A DNA stretch of 64,000 nucleotides from Arbacia lixula (GCA_963669155.1 OZ022584.1:16175417-16239416), one strand, 5' to 3'. Shown: positions 13,795 through 27,207, counted from the first letter of the stretch. Notes: generated from the letters alone by a model not told the origin. Numbers and translations: made by a program.

Positions 13795-14746
13795 GTACAT
13801 TATTTGTCAACACTGTTTTTATGGTGTGTACTGCAATTATGCAGTAATCCAGAATGTTTAAGTTAGTAACAAGTTCTTATGATCATTGGTCATTTTCAAC
13901 TTATGATTCAGATGATTGTATGATTTGGGATCAATCTGATACAGTGCGCTCCTGTTATGACAAACACAGTTCTATAGAAATTCCTAAGTGTGTATTTACT
14001 GGATGTATCGGTATGTTATTTCATAAAAAAGGACTCCAGAGTCCACACCAATTTATTTTACTTTCACTTTGAGCAATTAAAATCAACAATTAATGAAGTT
14101 TTTAGTCTTTTACTTGGTCAAGAAGGCAAGTGCTACAGTTCTGTCCAGCACTGTATATTATATTTTTTTTTTCTTTCCATGCATACTTTTTGGCCACAAT
14201 TATTGTATTTTGGATGATAAGCAATCTTTAATTTATAATTACCGATTTGAACTGGGTGTTTTGCAATAAGTCAAGTGAAACAACATTGCCTCTTGAACAA
14301 ATGCAGCAACTCTCTGAAATATTTTCAAACAACTAATTTGATATAGTAATAGTGGTAGAAGGATAGCAACTCTGTGTTATATATTGAGCAACTCATTTGG
14401 TAATTGTGGTACATGTATAAAGTGAGTTATGTGTTTTATTTGTATTTTGTATTTTTTTTTGTTTCATTATAATGTATTCCCACAAGTCTTTGGAGAAACC
14501 CCAAAGCTGAATAATAGGTTTACATCAGATAGTTCATTTTCTTTCTCCGTCCATTTGCCATTGTGTGCTTTGAAAAAAATAGGACTTGTTACTTAGCAAT
14601 ATTGTATTTTAAAAGAAATGGTGCTTTTGTTATTGAGGCTATATCAAGAACTAACAAACTGTTATTATTTTTTTGTATATTAAAATACATGTACATGTTC
14701 AAGTATACTGTTCTCCGGTGATTACCAGTTTACCCTGCTTCTTGTA

Positions 14747-14913
14747 GTGTACATGTATGTGTGTGTATGTTGTGTGTGCTTGGATGCTTTTGTACATGAT
14801 TGTGTAGGTGTTTGTGTGTGTATGTTTGTATGCATGGATTCAGGTTTGTATAAAGGGGATGTGTGTGCATGTGTGTTTGTACGTGTGTGTGTGTGTGGGT
14901 GTGTGTGTGTATG
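14747..14913. repeat. (TG)n-rich microsatellite
   Basis: Interrupted TG blocks ending at the left border of the mini-palindrome element. Confidence 0.95.
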
Positions 14914-14917
14914 CATG

Positions 14918-15355
14918 AACCAAAAGGGTATAAATGTGAACCCATATGGGTGTAAAATATGCACCTTTAGGGTGCAATTGTGGACCCATTAGGTTCTAAT
15001 ATTGGACCCCAAGGGGTCCAGTTTTAGACCCTAAGGTTCCATAATTGTACCCGTAGGGTCCAAATTTCAACCTATAGGGTTCAGTTTTAGACCCCAAGGT
15101 TCCATTTTTGTACCCCAAGGGGTAGAAACTTATACCAGGAGGGTGCAAAATTGCACCCCAGGTTGGGGTACAAATTTTGCACCCCAAGAATAGGGTTCAA
15201 AGTTGTACCCCTAGGGTGCAAAATTGCACCCCAGGTTGGGGTACAAATTTTGCACCCCAAGAATAGGGTTCAAAGTTGTACCCCTAGGGGTTCACCCGGT
15301 GTTGCATAGGATTGTACCCCTAGGGGTTCAAAGTTGTACCCTAATTTCTTAGTGT
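14918..15355. mobile_element. MITE-like element made of a chain of about 22-bp mini-palindromes
   Basis: Between similar inverted ends (AGGGTATAAATGTGAACCC on the left, AGGGTACAACTTTGAACCC as reverse complement on the right) the DNA is a chain of units of the form GGGTnCA...TTGnACCC, each nearly self-complementary, for example GGGTGCAAAATTGCACCCC. A (TG)n tract abuts the left end. The right end (…AATTTCTTAGTGT) matches the end of the short element at 11302. No open frame of note exists. Confidence 0.65.
15141..15286. repeat. 73-bp direct duplication inside the mini-palindrome element
   Basis: GGGTGCAAAATTGCACCCC starts at 15141 and again at 15214; the 73-bp units are essentially identical, pointing to a recent local duplication of three mini-palindromes. 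Confidence 0.9.
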
Positions 15356-15396
15356 GTACGCTTCTCCGTTTAAGTATCGCTATACCTACCCAACTA

Positions 15397-15431
15397 CCCC
15401 CCCCCCTCCCCCCCCCCCTCCCCCCCCCCCC
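15397..15431. repeat. C-tract array (three C10-12 runs)
   Basis: Three long C runs separated by single T bases; the minus strand is G-rich and could form a quadruplex. Confidence 0.9.
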
Positions 15432-15925
15432 ACACACACACATAAACACACCCCAACAAAACATTCAGAGACATGAAAGTGGCGGATATGTTATTAGTTA
15501 TTCATTTCATATTTGGTGATTGGCCTGTAGGTTTAAACAGATATGAATCGCTCTTTCGTAAATAAACCTTTAATATTGGTAAGTACAAAATGATCACCGT
15601 AAAAATAATACAAATTTATGTTATGAAGCTAAATGTTTTCATTAAAATTATCAGAGGTTTAGTTCTCATAAATTGTAGAAATATTTTTTCATGTATCATG
15701 TAATTTTACTAATATCATAATTTTTGAAGAGTGTAAATTTTTTCGAATGTTTTTAGATACCAGTAGGGTATTTCACAGGATGTACTGAATAAAAATCAAG
15801 TCAAACATAATCATAATTCAAGAAAGAAAATTATGAAGAGTTTGAACAAAACAACACAATAGGCGGAAACAGCAACAATACTGTAGCGATTGGATGAGTA
15901 AGTGTGTACGGGTTTTTAAGAGTGC

Positions 15926-16150
15926 ACATGTGTGTATGTATGTGTATGTGTGTGTGTGTGTTTGAGTGTGTGTGTATACGATAGTTGTAGCAGATATGAT
16001 ATACAGCATTAAATAGCATTATGAATGAATAGGGAGAGAAAGAGAAGAGAAGAATTAAAGAGAGAAAATGGGTACTGATAGAAAGATTAAAAGACAGACA
16101 AAGAAAGAGACATAAAGGGAGATGAGATAGGGTTGAGAGAGAGAGAGAGA

Positions 16151-16199
<49 letters not shown>

Positions 16200-16300
16200 G
16201 GAGAGAGAGAGACGGAGAGAAAGTGATATAGAAAGTAGACAGTGTACAGAAAGACAGACACATACGGAGGGAGGGGGACGGAGAGAGAAAGAAGAGCGGA
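15926..16300. repeat. (TG)n then (GA)n microsatellites
   Basis: TG at 15926-15975 is followed by AG/GAGG-rich DNA from 16030, purest at 16136-16215. Confidence 0.9.
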
Positions 16301-16823
16301 AGGAGAGGGGGGGGGGTGAGGAGAAAGCACGAGTGAAGTACGGAAGGGGGAAAGGAAAGCCAGATGTACAGAAAGAGAGGGAGATTGAATGAGTGACTGA
16401 AGAGACAGCGAGAGAGGAGGCTATACGTCTGAAATTACGTTGCTATGTCGGAAACAACACTTGAAATTAGAGCAATGTCTCTAGCGACACCCAAAACACA
16501 CAACATTGGCACGGCTAATCAAACCCGGGGTGCGCTACGCAACTCCCTGATCAAATAGGGAGTTTAATCGACTCCCCTCCACTTGCCCCCCTCAAAAGTG
16601 CAGTAAGGGGGTATCTAGAGATAGGCAGCTAGTGGCGAGGGGTCAAACAATCTATTAGGCGGGAGGGCTGGGCTGGCCCGCTAATGGGGGGATATAAAGA
16701 ACAAGGGGACTGGTGGCGTACTACCGCTGTCTCTGCTTCCACTGCTACTGGTAGGAAGAAATCCTTATTTTCAGAGAAACATGAACTACACTATTTGATT
16801 TTGTACATAAATGGAAATAAATG

Positions 16824-16898
16824 TCGGAGCGAGCCCGCGATTAGAACCCGTGATATTCTGTTTGCCGGGCAGCGTCCTAACCGCTAGGCCATTTCCGA
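16824..16898 (-). ncRNA. tRNA-like sequence, probably a SINE head or tRNA pseudogene
   Basis: Read on the minus strand, 75 nt begin TCGGAAA and end TCCGA, which pair as an outer stem. An A-box-like TGGCCTAGCGGTTAGGA and a B-box-like GGGTTCTAATC are correctly placed (consensus GGTTCGANTCC). The T-stem and anticodon stem pair poorly, so a working tRNA is unlikely. No CCA-adjacent terminator run is seen. Downstream on the minus strand (16823-16690) may be the SINE body. Confidence 0.55.
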
Positions 16899-17419
16899 TG
16901 GACGGCACAGTCACCATGTACTGGAAAAATTCAATTACCTTTCCGCTTGCTTTCATTTCTTTTGCTTCAAATAAAAATAAAGAGTATGGACTTAGATTTC
17001 GACATTACACACCCCCACTTACACGATCGCAAGTGTGCAGTGGTATTTTAGTTCTTTGTTCTTACTAACGGAATTTTGGTGCGGTCGAATTTGATTTAAA
17101 CAGTACTATGCACCTCATGAGGGTGGTGGTTGGGGAGGGGTGGGGTCGGGCGAATAACAATGTCGTTGATGTTGGGGCTTTTGAAAGCCCCTTTCCACAC
17201 CTTTGAACCTACTACAATAGCGTGTCCATGTCATTTACTTAACTCCCTATACCGAAAAACAGCTTTAGATAAGTATTCCCTCTTCAGCTCCCCCCCCCCC
17301 CCCCCCGGCCCTCTTCGGTGTGTTCTGATCTACCTTCTCAGTTCCATGCAAAATGTTGCTCTATGTAGGTGTGTAATACTTGTGCCAAAATAAACCAAAC
17401 CAATTACATGTACATAAAG

Positions 17420-17850
17420 TGTCATGCTCAGTTCCAAACATGTATCATGAATCGCGGAGTAATCGCCATTGATCGTGCTGATCCTATGATATCTCATTAG
17501 ATCTTGAGATCAGTCGCTGATCGTAGAAACAAAATTGGAAGGCTCAAACATGTTCGACGCTTTTAGTCAATCGTGATAGTCGCATCACATTTTAACAAAT
17601 CGGGACAGACTGCATCTATTCGGGTTCCTAAATCGTGGCGACTGGGAACAAGCTTGGACAAGACCTACGCCAAACTCAGCTGGGACGCGCTGCGAATTCC
17701 AACGATCTGTAACGATATTTGACCCTATGTTGGATACCATCGCTCACGGCCTGGAGGTTCTCCCTGTCGTGCGATCGCAACAAATCCGTGATCGGCTACG
17801 ACTGGTAAATCGTGGTGTTCGTAACGGATCGCACGACAATATTGTGGGGA
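17420..17850. other. ATCG-dense segment of unknown nature
   Basis: The tetramer ATCG appears at least twelve times in about 430 bp (for example AATCGTGG, GATCGTGC, CAATCGTGA, AAATCGGG), often as AATCGTG or GATCGC. No long frame, terminal repeat or hairpin explains it. Confidence 0.5.
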
Positions 17851-17945
17851 ACTAGGTATGAGATCCTAAATTCCCCCCCCCCCCCCCGTTCTTTCCCAAT
17901 ACCGGTCGCTTTCACTACCAATGTTCGTATCGCTTCTACCTAGGT

Positions 17946-18098
17946 CCCCGTAACATAAAGGTTTGCGACCAATCGCAAAATGGCAATGGCCAATCAACGT
18001 CATTGTTGCATGCGCTTCTTGTTCAAAAGACTGACCAGCAACCAATCAGAATTTGGCTTTCAAATTTGCACTTGATCGCAAACCTTTATGTTACGGGG
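17946..18098. mobile_element. About 155-bp MITE with 23-bp perfect terminal inverted repeats
   Basis: CCCCGTAACATAAAGGTTTG (continuing CGA) at 17946-17968 recurs as reverse complement at 18076-18098. With one mismatch the repeats extend outward to AGG[T/G]CCCC. The right side reads CCCTG, as in hAT-type ends, but no 8-bp duplication is visible. Confidence 0.8.
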
Positions 18099-18104
18099 CC
18101 CTGG

Positions 18105-18825
18105 TCATTGCCCTACCTACCTACCTATAGTGGAGTGACATTTACTTGAGACGTGAATACGGCTGCGTGCATGTCGTAAATCAGCCCAGTGAAGTGAGAA
18201 TGTGAAGTTTATTTCAGGAAGGGCGTGGAATAAATCAGACCAAGCACTCAACAGGCGCCGTGCATGGACATAGCATGGCAACAAAATCACGTGGTGCCAG
18301 TTGTTTTGTTTTTCTTTCGTGCGTTTATAACCATGTCTGCTTTACAAAACAAAACATACACCGTATGGCAGTGCTAGTCTAAAAGTTTGGCGCTGTCTCT
18401 TTGGGCGCCATTGGGGCAATCTTGAATTGGTAATACACATGGACCTCGGCAGAGAAGGGGTTAAGGGGGGTTTCTATCATTCCAAATAGTGTGCCTTTTT
18501 CGGGAGGTCTCCATCATATTTTGATTGAACTTCAATGTGTAAATTGTGTATATTTAAAAGTTTGTTTATTGATGAATATAAGATTTAACATGAATTTGAA
18601 CAACTAGCTATGTAAACGGCGCACTGTATAACACAAAATAAGAATGTGATCTACAAACTACTGTAAAAATGTGAATATGCACAGATTACAAGACAACCAT
18701 ACCAACTAAAATGTAATGAAAAGAAACACGTGATCAACGATGTATTACATGTACTTGTGTGTGTATATGTGTGTGTGAAATGTGTATGTGAATATGTGTG
18801 TGTCCATGTGTGCGTGTGTGTTTGT

Positions 18826-18892
<67 letters not shown>

Positions 18893-21800
18893 TGTGGGTG
18901 TGGGTGTGTCTTGTTTTGGTTTTTCAGAAAACAAACTACCACTTCATTACTGATGAAGAGAGGAGAGGGAGAGTAGATTTGACATCACCCAATTTTTTGC
19001 GCTCATTGACAATCGAAACAAAGGTTGGTGTATAATGCGTGTACATTATGCGTGTACATTTGCCAATGAGGAGGTTTTACAGCAATGGCTTAAACTCAAA
19101 ACAAATAAGTATAACACAATCGAGTCGTTACCTGCTGGATATTTTCCCTCTTCTGTTTGGAAAAAATAATGAAGACATCACCGTGCTCGCGTACTTGAAA
19201 TACGGTGAACGGACATCTCAGAAATTTCCCGTCAATAATTGAACACTTTCGTACAGGATATGATGAAGGATTAGAGGCGGTGAGAGATGTAATATTTGTG
19301 GAAAGTGGAAAATTACAAGAAGAAATTGACCGATTCCACGATAAGACTGTTTTCCTCTTTGCGATTACATTCGTATCAATGTTTTGATCGTGTAAAACTA
19401 TCACGAAACGACCCTCGCGCTGCAAAATTGGAATTCCGATTACCATCAATTTCCCCGTATGAGTAAGAACCGACCATTTATAAAGTCACACCGACCTACA
19501 AAATTCGATAATTGAATTAAGCTTGTTCGAGATATTTTGCCTGTATTTGACATCGCACACATCAACTTCATTTCCCCGTATTTTAGCCAAAATTATACAA
19601 AAATAGCACCAAATAACAGTACAATACTGAACTGATTTAGGATAAGAAACAAAATACGGTCTCCTGACTGTGATTTTTTTCACACTATTCACATATAATT
19701 CAAATTCTTAATTTAAAGTAACTAATCCAATAATTTAGTAATGATTCGTATTATCATATTCATCATTACATATGCTGTGTGTTTGTTATTAATTGATATA
19801 TTATTGTTACTGTTTTAATGTATATGTATCATTATTGTATTTCTTTTTTGATAGCGCTATCATCGACATCGTCGTCGTAGTCAACACCATCATCCTATAT
19901 AACATCGCTGTCGTTTTCATCATCGTCGTGTTATGGAAATGCATTATGCATTATCACATCTATTTTAACCGATGCCGTATTTCTTATTCTGCTTGAAGAC
20001 TAGTTTGCTGTTAGATCACTTCAGAAATCCACTGAATTGAAAACTACTACAATGCAGACAGGGATTTGTTGGAGGATGGATAGTAAGAAGTATTTCATAA
20101 CAACCCCAGAACAACGGCGATTGGTCGTTGTTCCGAAGATTCGTTATTCCGCACATTGTTTTATAACTGGGCTCTTGAGGCTCGGAAATGCGAACCTAAA
20201 AATAAATGTTCAAATGGTAAGTGTTAAAAAAAATTAAAAGTCATCTCTCCTCTTTTAATTTTTTTCTTTTCCTTTCTTCACCCCAAAAGTGGACCAATTT
20301 TCCCGTAAAAATACAACCACGTGGTGTTACCGAAAGTTTTACTATTTTCTAAATAGTATGTATTAGTAAAAAAAAATCATTCGTTTATTCGAATACTTTG
20401 TTGCATTGATCACAAAGTTCGAATTTCAGAAGTTTCGTTAATCCGAAAATCAAATAGGGCTCGATAATCCGATAATAAAATGTGAATATTTCTAGCTGAA
20501 ACCATCGGGTAGATATTCTTGTAATGCAAACATAGGCCTACTCGTTACTCGTTGCGTTTAATGAAAGATATTATGACATATGGCACGATTATTTTTGCAC
20601 GGACTATTATGGAACATTATTCAAATAAATATCTAAATAGTAATTGAAAATGTCAAAATAATCCGTTGGATATGTATATTTAAACCAATTTTCATACATT
20701 TTCTGGGAGTATAGCAATTAAAGACGAGAGACATTGATATGAGGAAACCGTCTTATGTGTGCGCAGTCGTTCTCGTGTGATAAGATTAAGCCTGTGGAAG
20801 TGAAACATCACACATGAAATGGAATATTGCCGAACAGGTCTGATAACAAAAAGGGCCATTTGAGTTGAGTATTACAAATGATTTAGTTGGTATTTCCGTT
20901 TGTTCTTGCAGAACACCAACGACCCTAAAAGCCTGGAACCGGCCAAGGGAGCACGTCTACAGCACTGATGTATAGCTGGGCTTGTAAGATGGTTCCAAGT
21001 GATTTACTACTATTTCGTTAGATTTCAAAATTCTTTGATTGCAAATCATGTTTTTATATACTTTGTCCGAGCAAGAAAGAAAGCATTGCAGTGGAAACAC
21101 AATCGGTTTCCATAATTCACAACGATAATTACCGGCGGAGCCACATTGGCTGGGCCATAAAAACTACGACTGGTAAAGAAGACTAAAAGGTTAATGAACA
21201 GCCAAAGACAAGGTCACAACAATCAGAATGCCATTTCGCTGAGCTTGGAAGAGACACTCCGAGGAGGTCGCTTTACGTGGCCGCTCAACGAGCGGAGTTG
21301 ACGGGAGCAGCGAAAGTTAGAATTCGAATGATCTATGGCGGGCAGGTCCGAAAATGAACACGCAGGAATTTGTCATCTTTGTGAATGTGGCTGTGCCGAA
21401 TGACTCCAAGAATATTCGCTTCTCTCTTTCCACTTTTACCCTCTCCTCCCTTCTTTTTCTTCTTCGTCAGAGTCAATTTTAGGTCAATACCAGCTACAGA
21501 AAGGAAAACTTCCCAGTCTTTGACGAGAGTAGGGGGATAAATCATCAAAGTTATTGACATGAAATCGCCGAAAGAGAATAATAGCTCGATCAAACTATTC
21601 TAATGGTTGACGCCAGGACTTCAAACTATTTTCGTTTATCGTTGGCAGCCGTGGTTTGCTTTTTCATATTTCACCGAGGATGACGTATGATTTCCACACT
21701 TACTTTATTTCCATCCTCTTATACTCACTTAATCTTCTAGTGCGCAAAAACAATAACATAATAGCAAGCATGTTATCTTCTTAGTTTCTTCAACTGTCTT

Positions 21801-23560
21801 CGACTTGGTATTGCAATGCTTAAAAGTATATATTCATATAAGTGAGACAATAATGTTTTATCTAGTATCAGAACTAAGACAAAAACATATGTCAGACATA
21901 AGAAACTCATTTGAATATTTCCATCTCTGTTCATTTTCATTTCTTCTTCCTGTTTTCCTTTTTCCAATTCATCCTCTCGTAATACTTCCTGCTCTAATTG
22001 TCCACCTTCAGTCCACATTCTTCTCTGGTTTTGCTAAGGTAAGTCAAATAAATCCAGGTCGTTCTCGTTCGTATTTCTTTAAAACCTCGCGAGATATGAT
22101 TATACGCGTCTTAAAGACACCTCTATACAATTATAAACAAAAACAAGCTTAACCAAATAAGCTATGTAAAGTATAGACAATAACTCGACGCACGAGACTG
22201 AGATACAAGCGAGCGACAAAGAGAAAGAAACAAGAGGGGAAGAGAAACCATGTCACGGGATGTGCGTGATGGACAAAGGCCATTGACTTATGAAAGACCA
22301 ATCGCATGGGGACGATACAATTTAAATACACCGTGGAAAGTCCGTTTCCATTAGATAGGTTACAAACGAGGGGTGATCAGAAAATCCAAGTATGTCTTTA
22401 TTTGATTGATTTGCTTTTTCAATTGATGTATTTTCAAGCTAGTATTTTTGTTTACAATGTTGAAGTGTATGATGCTTTTTCTAAATTCGTTAGGTATTTG
22501 ATGATTGAACTATGAATGTCGCCGACAGGTTGCAATTGTCAGGTAGTTACATACTTTTAATTTCCGCTTTTATACTAGATACTTATACTGTATTGCTGCT
22601 TAAGCTATTCACCTCCCGGTTAATTTTGAAAGGAAAACCAGAACAAAGCGACAACAACGTTCATCAAACTCCCGAGTTTTGTGTTTTATCAAAACGAGAA
22701 AATCATTATCAAAGGGTAACGTTTTTACCCAGGATTCTACCCCAGTATTCTTTATAATAGTTTAACGAGGAGAATGCATGCTTTGGAAGAGGAAAATATG
22801 TTAATGTAACATCATTATGATCTATCATATGATTAACTTGTATGATCCATTCGGAAGCATTGATACTCTTTCTACGTTTGTGTAACATACATGTTTCATC
22901 AGTTGATGTTTGTTGCCCTTTTGATTCATAGCCTTATTATAATTCTTATTTTGTGTTAGCTATGTCTATGTCATTATGTCTTGCATTGTATTGTATTATT
23001 TGCACGCATGCCCCCCAAGGAGAACAGCGACAGCTCACTGATGGGGCTACCGTGTATATAGAAAACAAAAAGACTGAATGAATACATAAATACATGAATA
23101 AAAGATTCTGGACATCATGGATAAAGCATTGATGTTATTGTCTCTCCATATAAAAAGACAAACATATTAGAAAATATCTTTGGACTTGACTCATTTGTAA
23201 GCCATATTTGGGAGCTTCCCTAGCCTCCCTCGTGATAGAACATTGGTGCCAACAATCGATATTTTGTTTTTATTCAAGAAAGCAGTAGAGCAATCTCCGA
23301 TTGAAGAGACAAAACTAAACCGGAGCAAGTATAAAAGTCATACAATTATTATGGGGAGGAAGCTATTCAAGTATAATAACAGATCGAATATAATCACACC
23401 GAGAGCTTCATTCATTATCATACGTTTATGACAGCACTACAATTCATTATTGTTCGCATTAAACACACAGCCATGATGATAAAGTCAACGCGACGAAATA
23501 ATGTCATGTAAAAGAGTATGAAAATAGTGCTTCATTTATTTTCCTTCGCTTTGTTTTTGC
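18105..23560. other. Stretch without a supported gene
   Basis: AT-rich with scattered CpG-richer patches (for example 21230-21360). A possible but unlinked exon at 18928-19023 is discussed in the findings. Nothing else recognisable. Confidence 0.45.
18757..18912. repeat. (TG)n microsatellite
   Basis: About 30 uninterrupted TG copies at 18832-18890 within a longer TG-rich tract. Confidence 0.97.
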
Positions 23561-23564
23561 CGTT

Positions 23565-23570
<6 letters not shown>

Positions 23571-23635
<65 letters not shown>

Positions 23636-23659
23636 TCTTTCTCACCCTCTCTCTTTCTC

Positions 23660-23703
<44 letters not shown>

Positions 23704-23705
23704 CA
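23571..23705. repeat. (CT)n microsatellite
   Basis: Two CT blocks separated by TTTCTTTCTCACCC motifs. Confidence 0.97.
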
Positions 23706-24135
23706 TCAGTACAGTGAAGTCAATCGTTATCATTAATAGTTATTCATATTAATAAATTATATTTAGAAAATAGTAAAACTTTCAGTAACACCATATACTT
23801 TCAGGAGGTTTGACCCACTTATGGGGTGAACAAAGGAAAGGAAAAAAGATGAGAGCAGAGATGAATTTTCATTTTAATGTTGCTTTTTCATTGCATAAGT
23901 ATGAAATGTGTTTTTCTTCGGTTCATATCAACAAAACAGCGCAAACATGAGGGACAAACAGGACGGCATGGAGAAAGAAGGTGGACGAACCAAAAGCAGC
24001 ATGACATGGGCAAAATTTTGCAAGATGAAAAATGACAGGAAGCAGAAGGTTTTACCTGGCGGCCCTTTCCCCGCAAACTTCGTTACCGCCTTCAAGACAA
24101 CACCTACGACAGACAAGGGGTGTGCTGATTGTATG

Positions 24136-24422
24136 GGAGAGAGGGAAAGAGGGAGTGAGGGAAAGAGAGAGAGAGAGAGAGGAGGGGGGAGAAAGAGAGA
24201 CAGAAAGACAGGCAGACAGACATACAGAGACAGAGAGTGGCAAAGAGTAACAGAGAGTGACAGAGAGTGACATATAGAGTGACGGACAGGCATAGAAACA
24301 AACACAGAGAGTAAGAAAAGATAGAGCGAAATAGAGAGTGAGAGAGTGAAAGAGAGTAACAGCGAGTGACAGAGAGGAACATAATAGAGTGACATTACAG
24401 GCATAGAAACAACACAAAAAAT

Positions 24423-24457
<35 letters not shown>

Positions 24458-24558
24458 ATGGGTGAGACAAACATACTTAATTGATAGATGGGAACCGATA
24501 AAGAGAGAGAAGGAGAGAGGGAAGGAGCATAAGAGAGAGAGGGAAAGAGAGAGAGAGA

Positions 24559-24650
<92 letters not shown>

Positions 24651-24670
24651 AAAAAGAGAAAGAGAAAAGG
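24136..24670. repeat. Purine-rich (GA)n/(GACA)n tract
   Basis: Over 500 bp of GA, GAGGGA and CAGAGAGTGA repeats, purest at 24425-24455 and 24535-24648. Its antisense Ser/Leu frames are repeat translations. Confidence 0.95.
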
Positions 24671-24826
24671 CGGGAAACTCTCAAGGAGGCTGAAGGATTC
24701 CTCCTGAGACAGACGACAGGTCGGGTAGGTTTCGACATTTTCTGATGAGTCATGCAATCTTCGGATTCTCTCAGCAAACTCGGGTGTCTGTTCCCCCTGC
24801 TATGCCAATCTGGGCAAGTCTACTCT

Positions 24827-25057
24827 GTCCTATGATTCCACATGATATCACGGTTCAAATTTAGGACAAGTTGATATAAAAGATTACTAGTATATCATGA
24901 TCATTGGAGAATATATTAAGTATATTAAATGTTTAGGAAGTCGACGCCGTCCTGTGATTCCACATGATATCACATGTTATCAACGGTTTAAATTTAGGAC
25001 AAGTTGATATCAAAGATTATATCATAATCATTGCATAATATATAAAATGTTTAGGAA
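24827..25057. repeat. 122-bp tandem duplication
   Basis: GTCCTATGATTCCACATGAT at 24827 and GTCCTGTGATTCCACATGAT at 24949 begin two units that share ATTTAGGACAAGTTGATAT and end in AAATGTTTAGGAA. Confidence 0.85.
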
Positions 25058-25289
25058 TAGCTGGAAGTTATTGGATAAAAGCATATGTTCAACATGGATA
25101 CCATTAAATGTATCTTTTTGTTTAATGATGGCATTATCAACCCCTTATGTGGCTTATGTATTTTTTTTCTTATTAATGCACGTAATTCCCAAAGAACGAC
25201 AATTTGTCTGGCGCGCAATATTGGTTAATCATTCATATTTCTGTAACAATCAAAGTGAAAATAATATATCTGTTGGTTACATCATCTAT

Positions 25290-25331
<42 letters not shown>

Positions 25332-26169
25332 CTTCTCAGATGAGTTGCGAATTGATTAATGATGGGAAATTTTCTTGATGATCAAGGTCTCACATTTTTG
25401 TAATGGCAATGCCAGGCCATATTTGAAAACGTCACTCAAGCAATGTGCAAGAAGCTCGAGCTGTTTGTCTTCAGACTTAGGCACCATATCAGTGACTGTG
25501 CATCTCATGCAGCCCATAATTTAAACAACACAGCAAAAATAATTGAGAAAATTCATATTCTTATGAAAATCAAACAATAGTAAAGAATCAACAGACCGGA
25601 ATGAAGTCACGTGAAAAAGGGGATTTAAAAGTAGTGAAATGTGTATTTTATTAGAGGATGGAGGAGGATAAACCAACTAAAAAAAAGTTAAACTAAAGGG
25701 CGGTTTGTAACCATGGTAATCAGATCATATTGCAAAAGTGATTATAATTACAGAGAATAGTGCATCGTTATTGAAGGCATCAGAATGATTGGTTAGGCAG
25801 ATTATCGCAGAAACCTACGTGCTATAACATGGATGCAGGAGTAGAAACTCTCCGTAAGACAAAACTTGGTTCTGTGTGCGCATATACATCACGGATCGAA
25901 GGACACGGAATTAGAGTGAGAGTGAAAGAGGAAGAAGGGAAGAAGAAAGAAAGAAAAAAGAATTATGAGAGGAAAAGCTTGGCCTTGAGATCCGTGAGCG
26001 ATGATTCGCAAGTTTCGAGGGCCCGGGTATGAGGTTACCAGATTAGGCATTCATCCCTATATATAATGACTAATGACTCGATAATCACTCCACCTATTAT
26101 TATCAAGCAGGGACCATGCGTCTTAAGATTTGTGGAGGGTCACTGACATGGTGAGGCTAAGGAGGGTGA

Positions 26170-26244
26170 CAGAGGGGCGAGTAAGGGGAGAGAGATAGAT
26201 GCGGAGAGGAGGGAGAGGGGGAGAGGGGAGAAAGACAAAGAGAC

Positions 26245-26291
<47 letters not shown>

Positions 26292-26450
26292 GAGCGCAAG
26301 AAATGCCAGAGAAAGGAAAAGGTTGGAGAGAGATACAGAGAGGATGGTGAGGGAAAGAGACAGAGCAAGAGAGGGAGGGAGAGAAGGCGAGACAGACAGA
26401 CAGACAGACACACACACACACACGAACACACACACACACACACACACAGT
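26170..26450. repeat. (GACA)n, (GA)n and (CA)n compound microsatellite
   Basis: Eleven GACA copies around 26250-26290, four more at 26390-26410, then CA repeats to 26448. Confidence 0.95.
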
Positions 26451-26914
26451 TATGATGAAAGAAGACATGAACGAGACAAGGCGAAAGTGAAAGTGGTGGG
26501 AGAAGATAATAACGGACAGACAAACTGAAAAGAAGAAATCGAAAGGGAAAGACACAGTGAGGGAAAGAAACAAATCGAGCAGAAGTACATGTGTATGTGC
26601 GTCTATGTGTGTGTATTTACTTTTTAAAAGAAGTAATGTCTATTGTCCTCGCCTCGTCAAAATGGGGATACGATAACGGGAAGGGAAGATGAAGAAGGGG
26701 TGGACTTCGTAAAGAAAGGGAAGGGTAAAGTGGTTCAAACCCTGCTTTCTTCAGTCTTCACACAGTATTGGAAGCTAGACCGGGCCCTTGATGAGTTTCG
26801 ACATGACCGCACGATTCACCTAGCCTACCGTTTTATGACAAGCGACATCGGGCGAGCGGATATCAAGACCGAGTGTTGTCATCAACATCAAGCTTATTAA
26901 TTTGCCACCCCCTT

Positions 26915-27167
26915 CTCCTTCTGTCTCTCTGCCTCCCTCTCTCTCTGTGTCTCTGTCTCTCCCTGTCTGTCTCTCTCTCCGTGTCTCTGTCTCTGTCTCT
27001 CTCTCTGTCTCTCTCTCTGTCTCTCTCTCTCTCTGTCTCTCTGTCTCTCTGTCACACACACACATACACACACACTCACATACACACTCACACACACACA
27101 CACTACACTAAATTATAATTTATCTTTCTCCTTCTCTTTCCCCTTAATATTTTGCGCCGTCCCCTTC

Positions 27168-27207
<40 letters not shown>

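Noticed and set aside
16824-16898. Functional tRNA gene
   Set aside because: A and B boxes are present but the T-stem and anticodon stem do not pair properly and no T-run terminator follows.
24052-24777. 241-codon Ser/Leu frame on the minus strand
   Set aside because: Translation of (GA)n/(GACA)n DNA.
26643-26900. 85-codon plus-strand frame with protein-like composition
   Set aside because: Lies in a GC-richer patch between microsatellites; no family features or splice-site neighbours support it.
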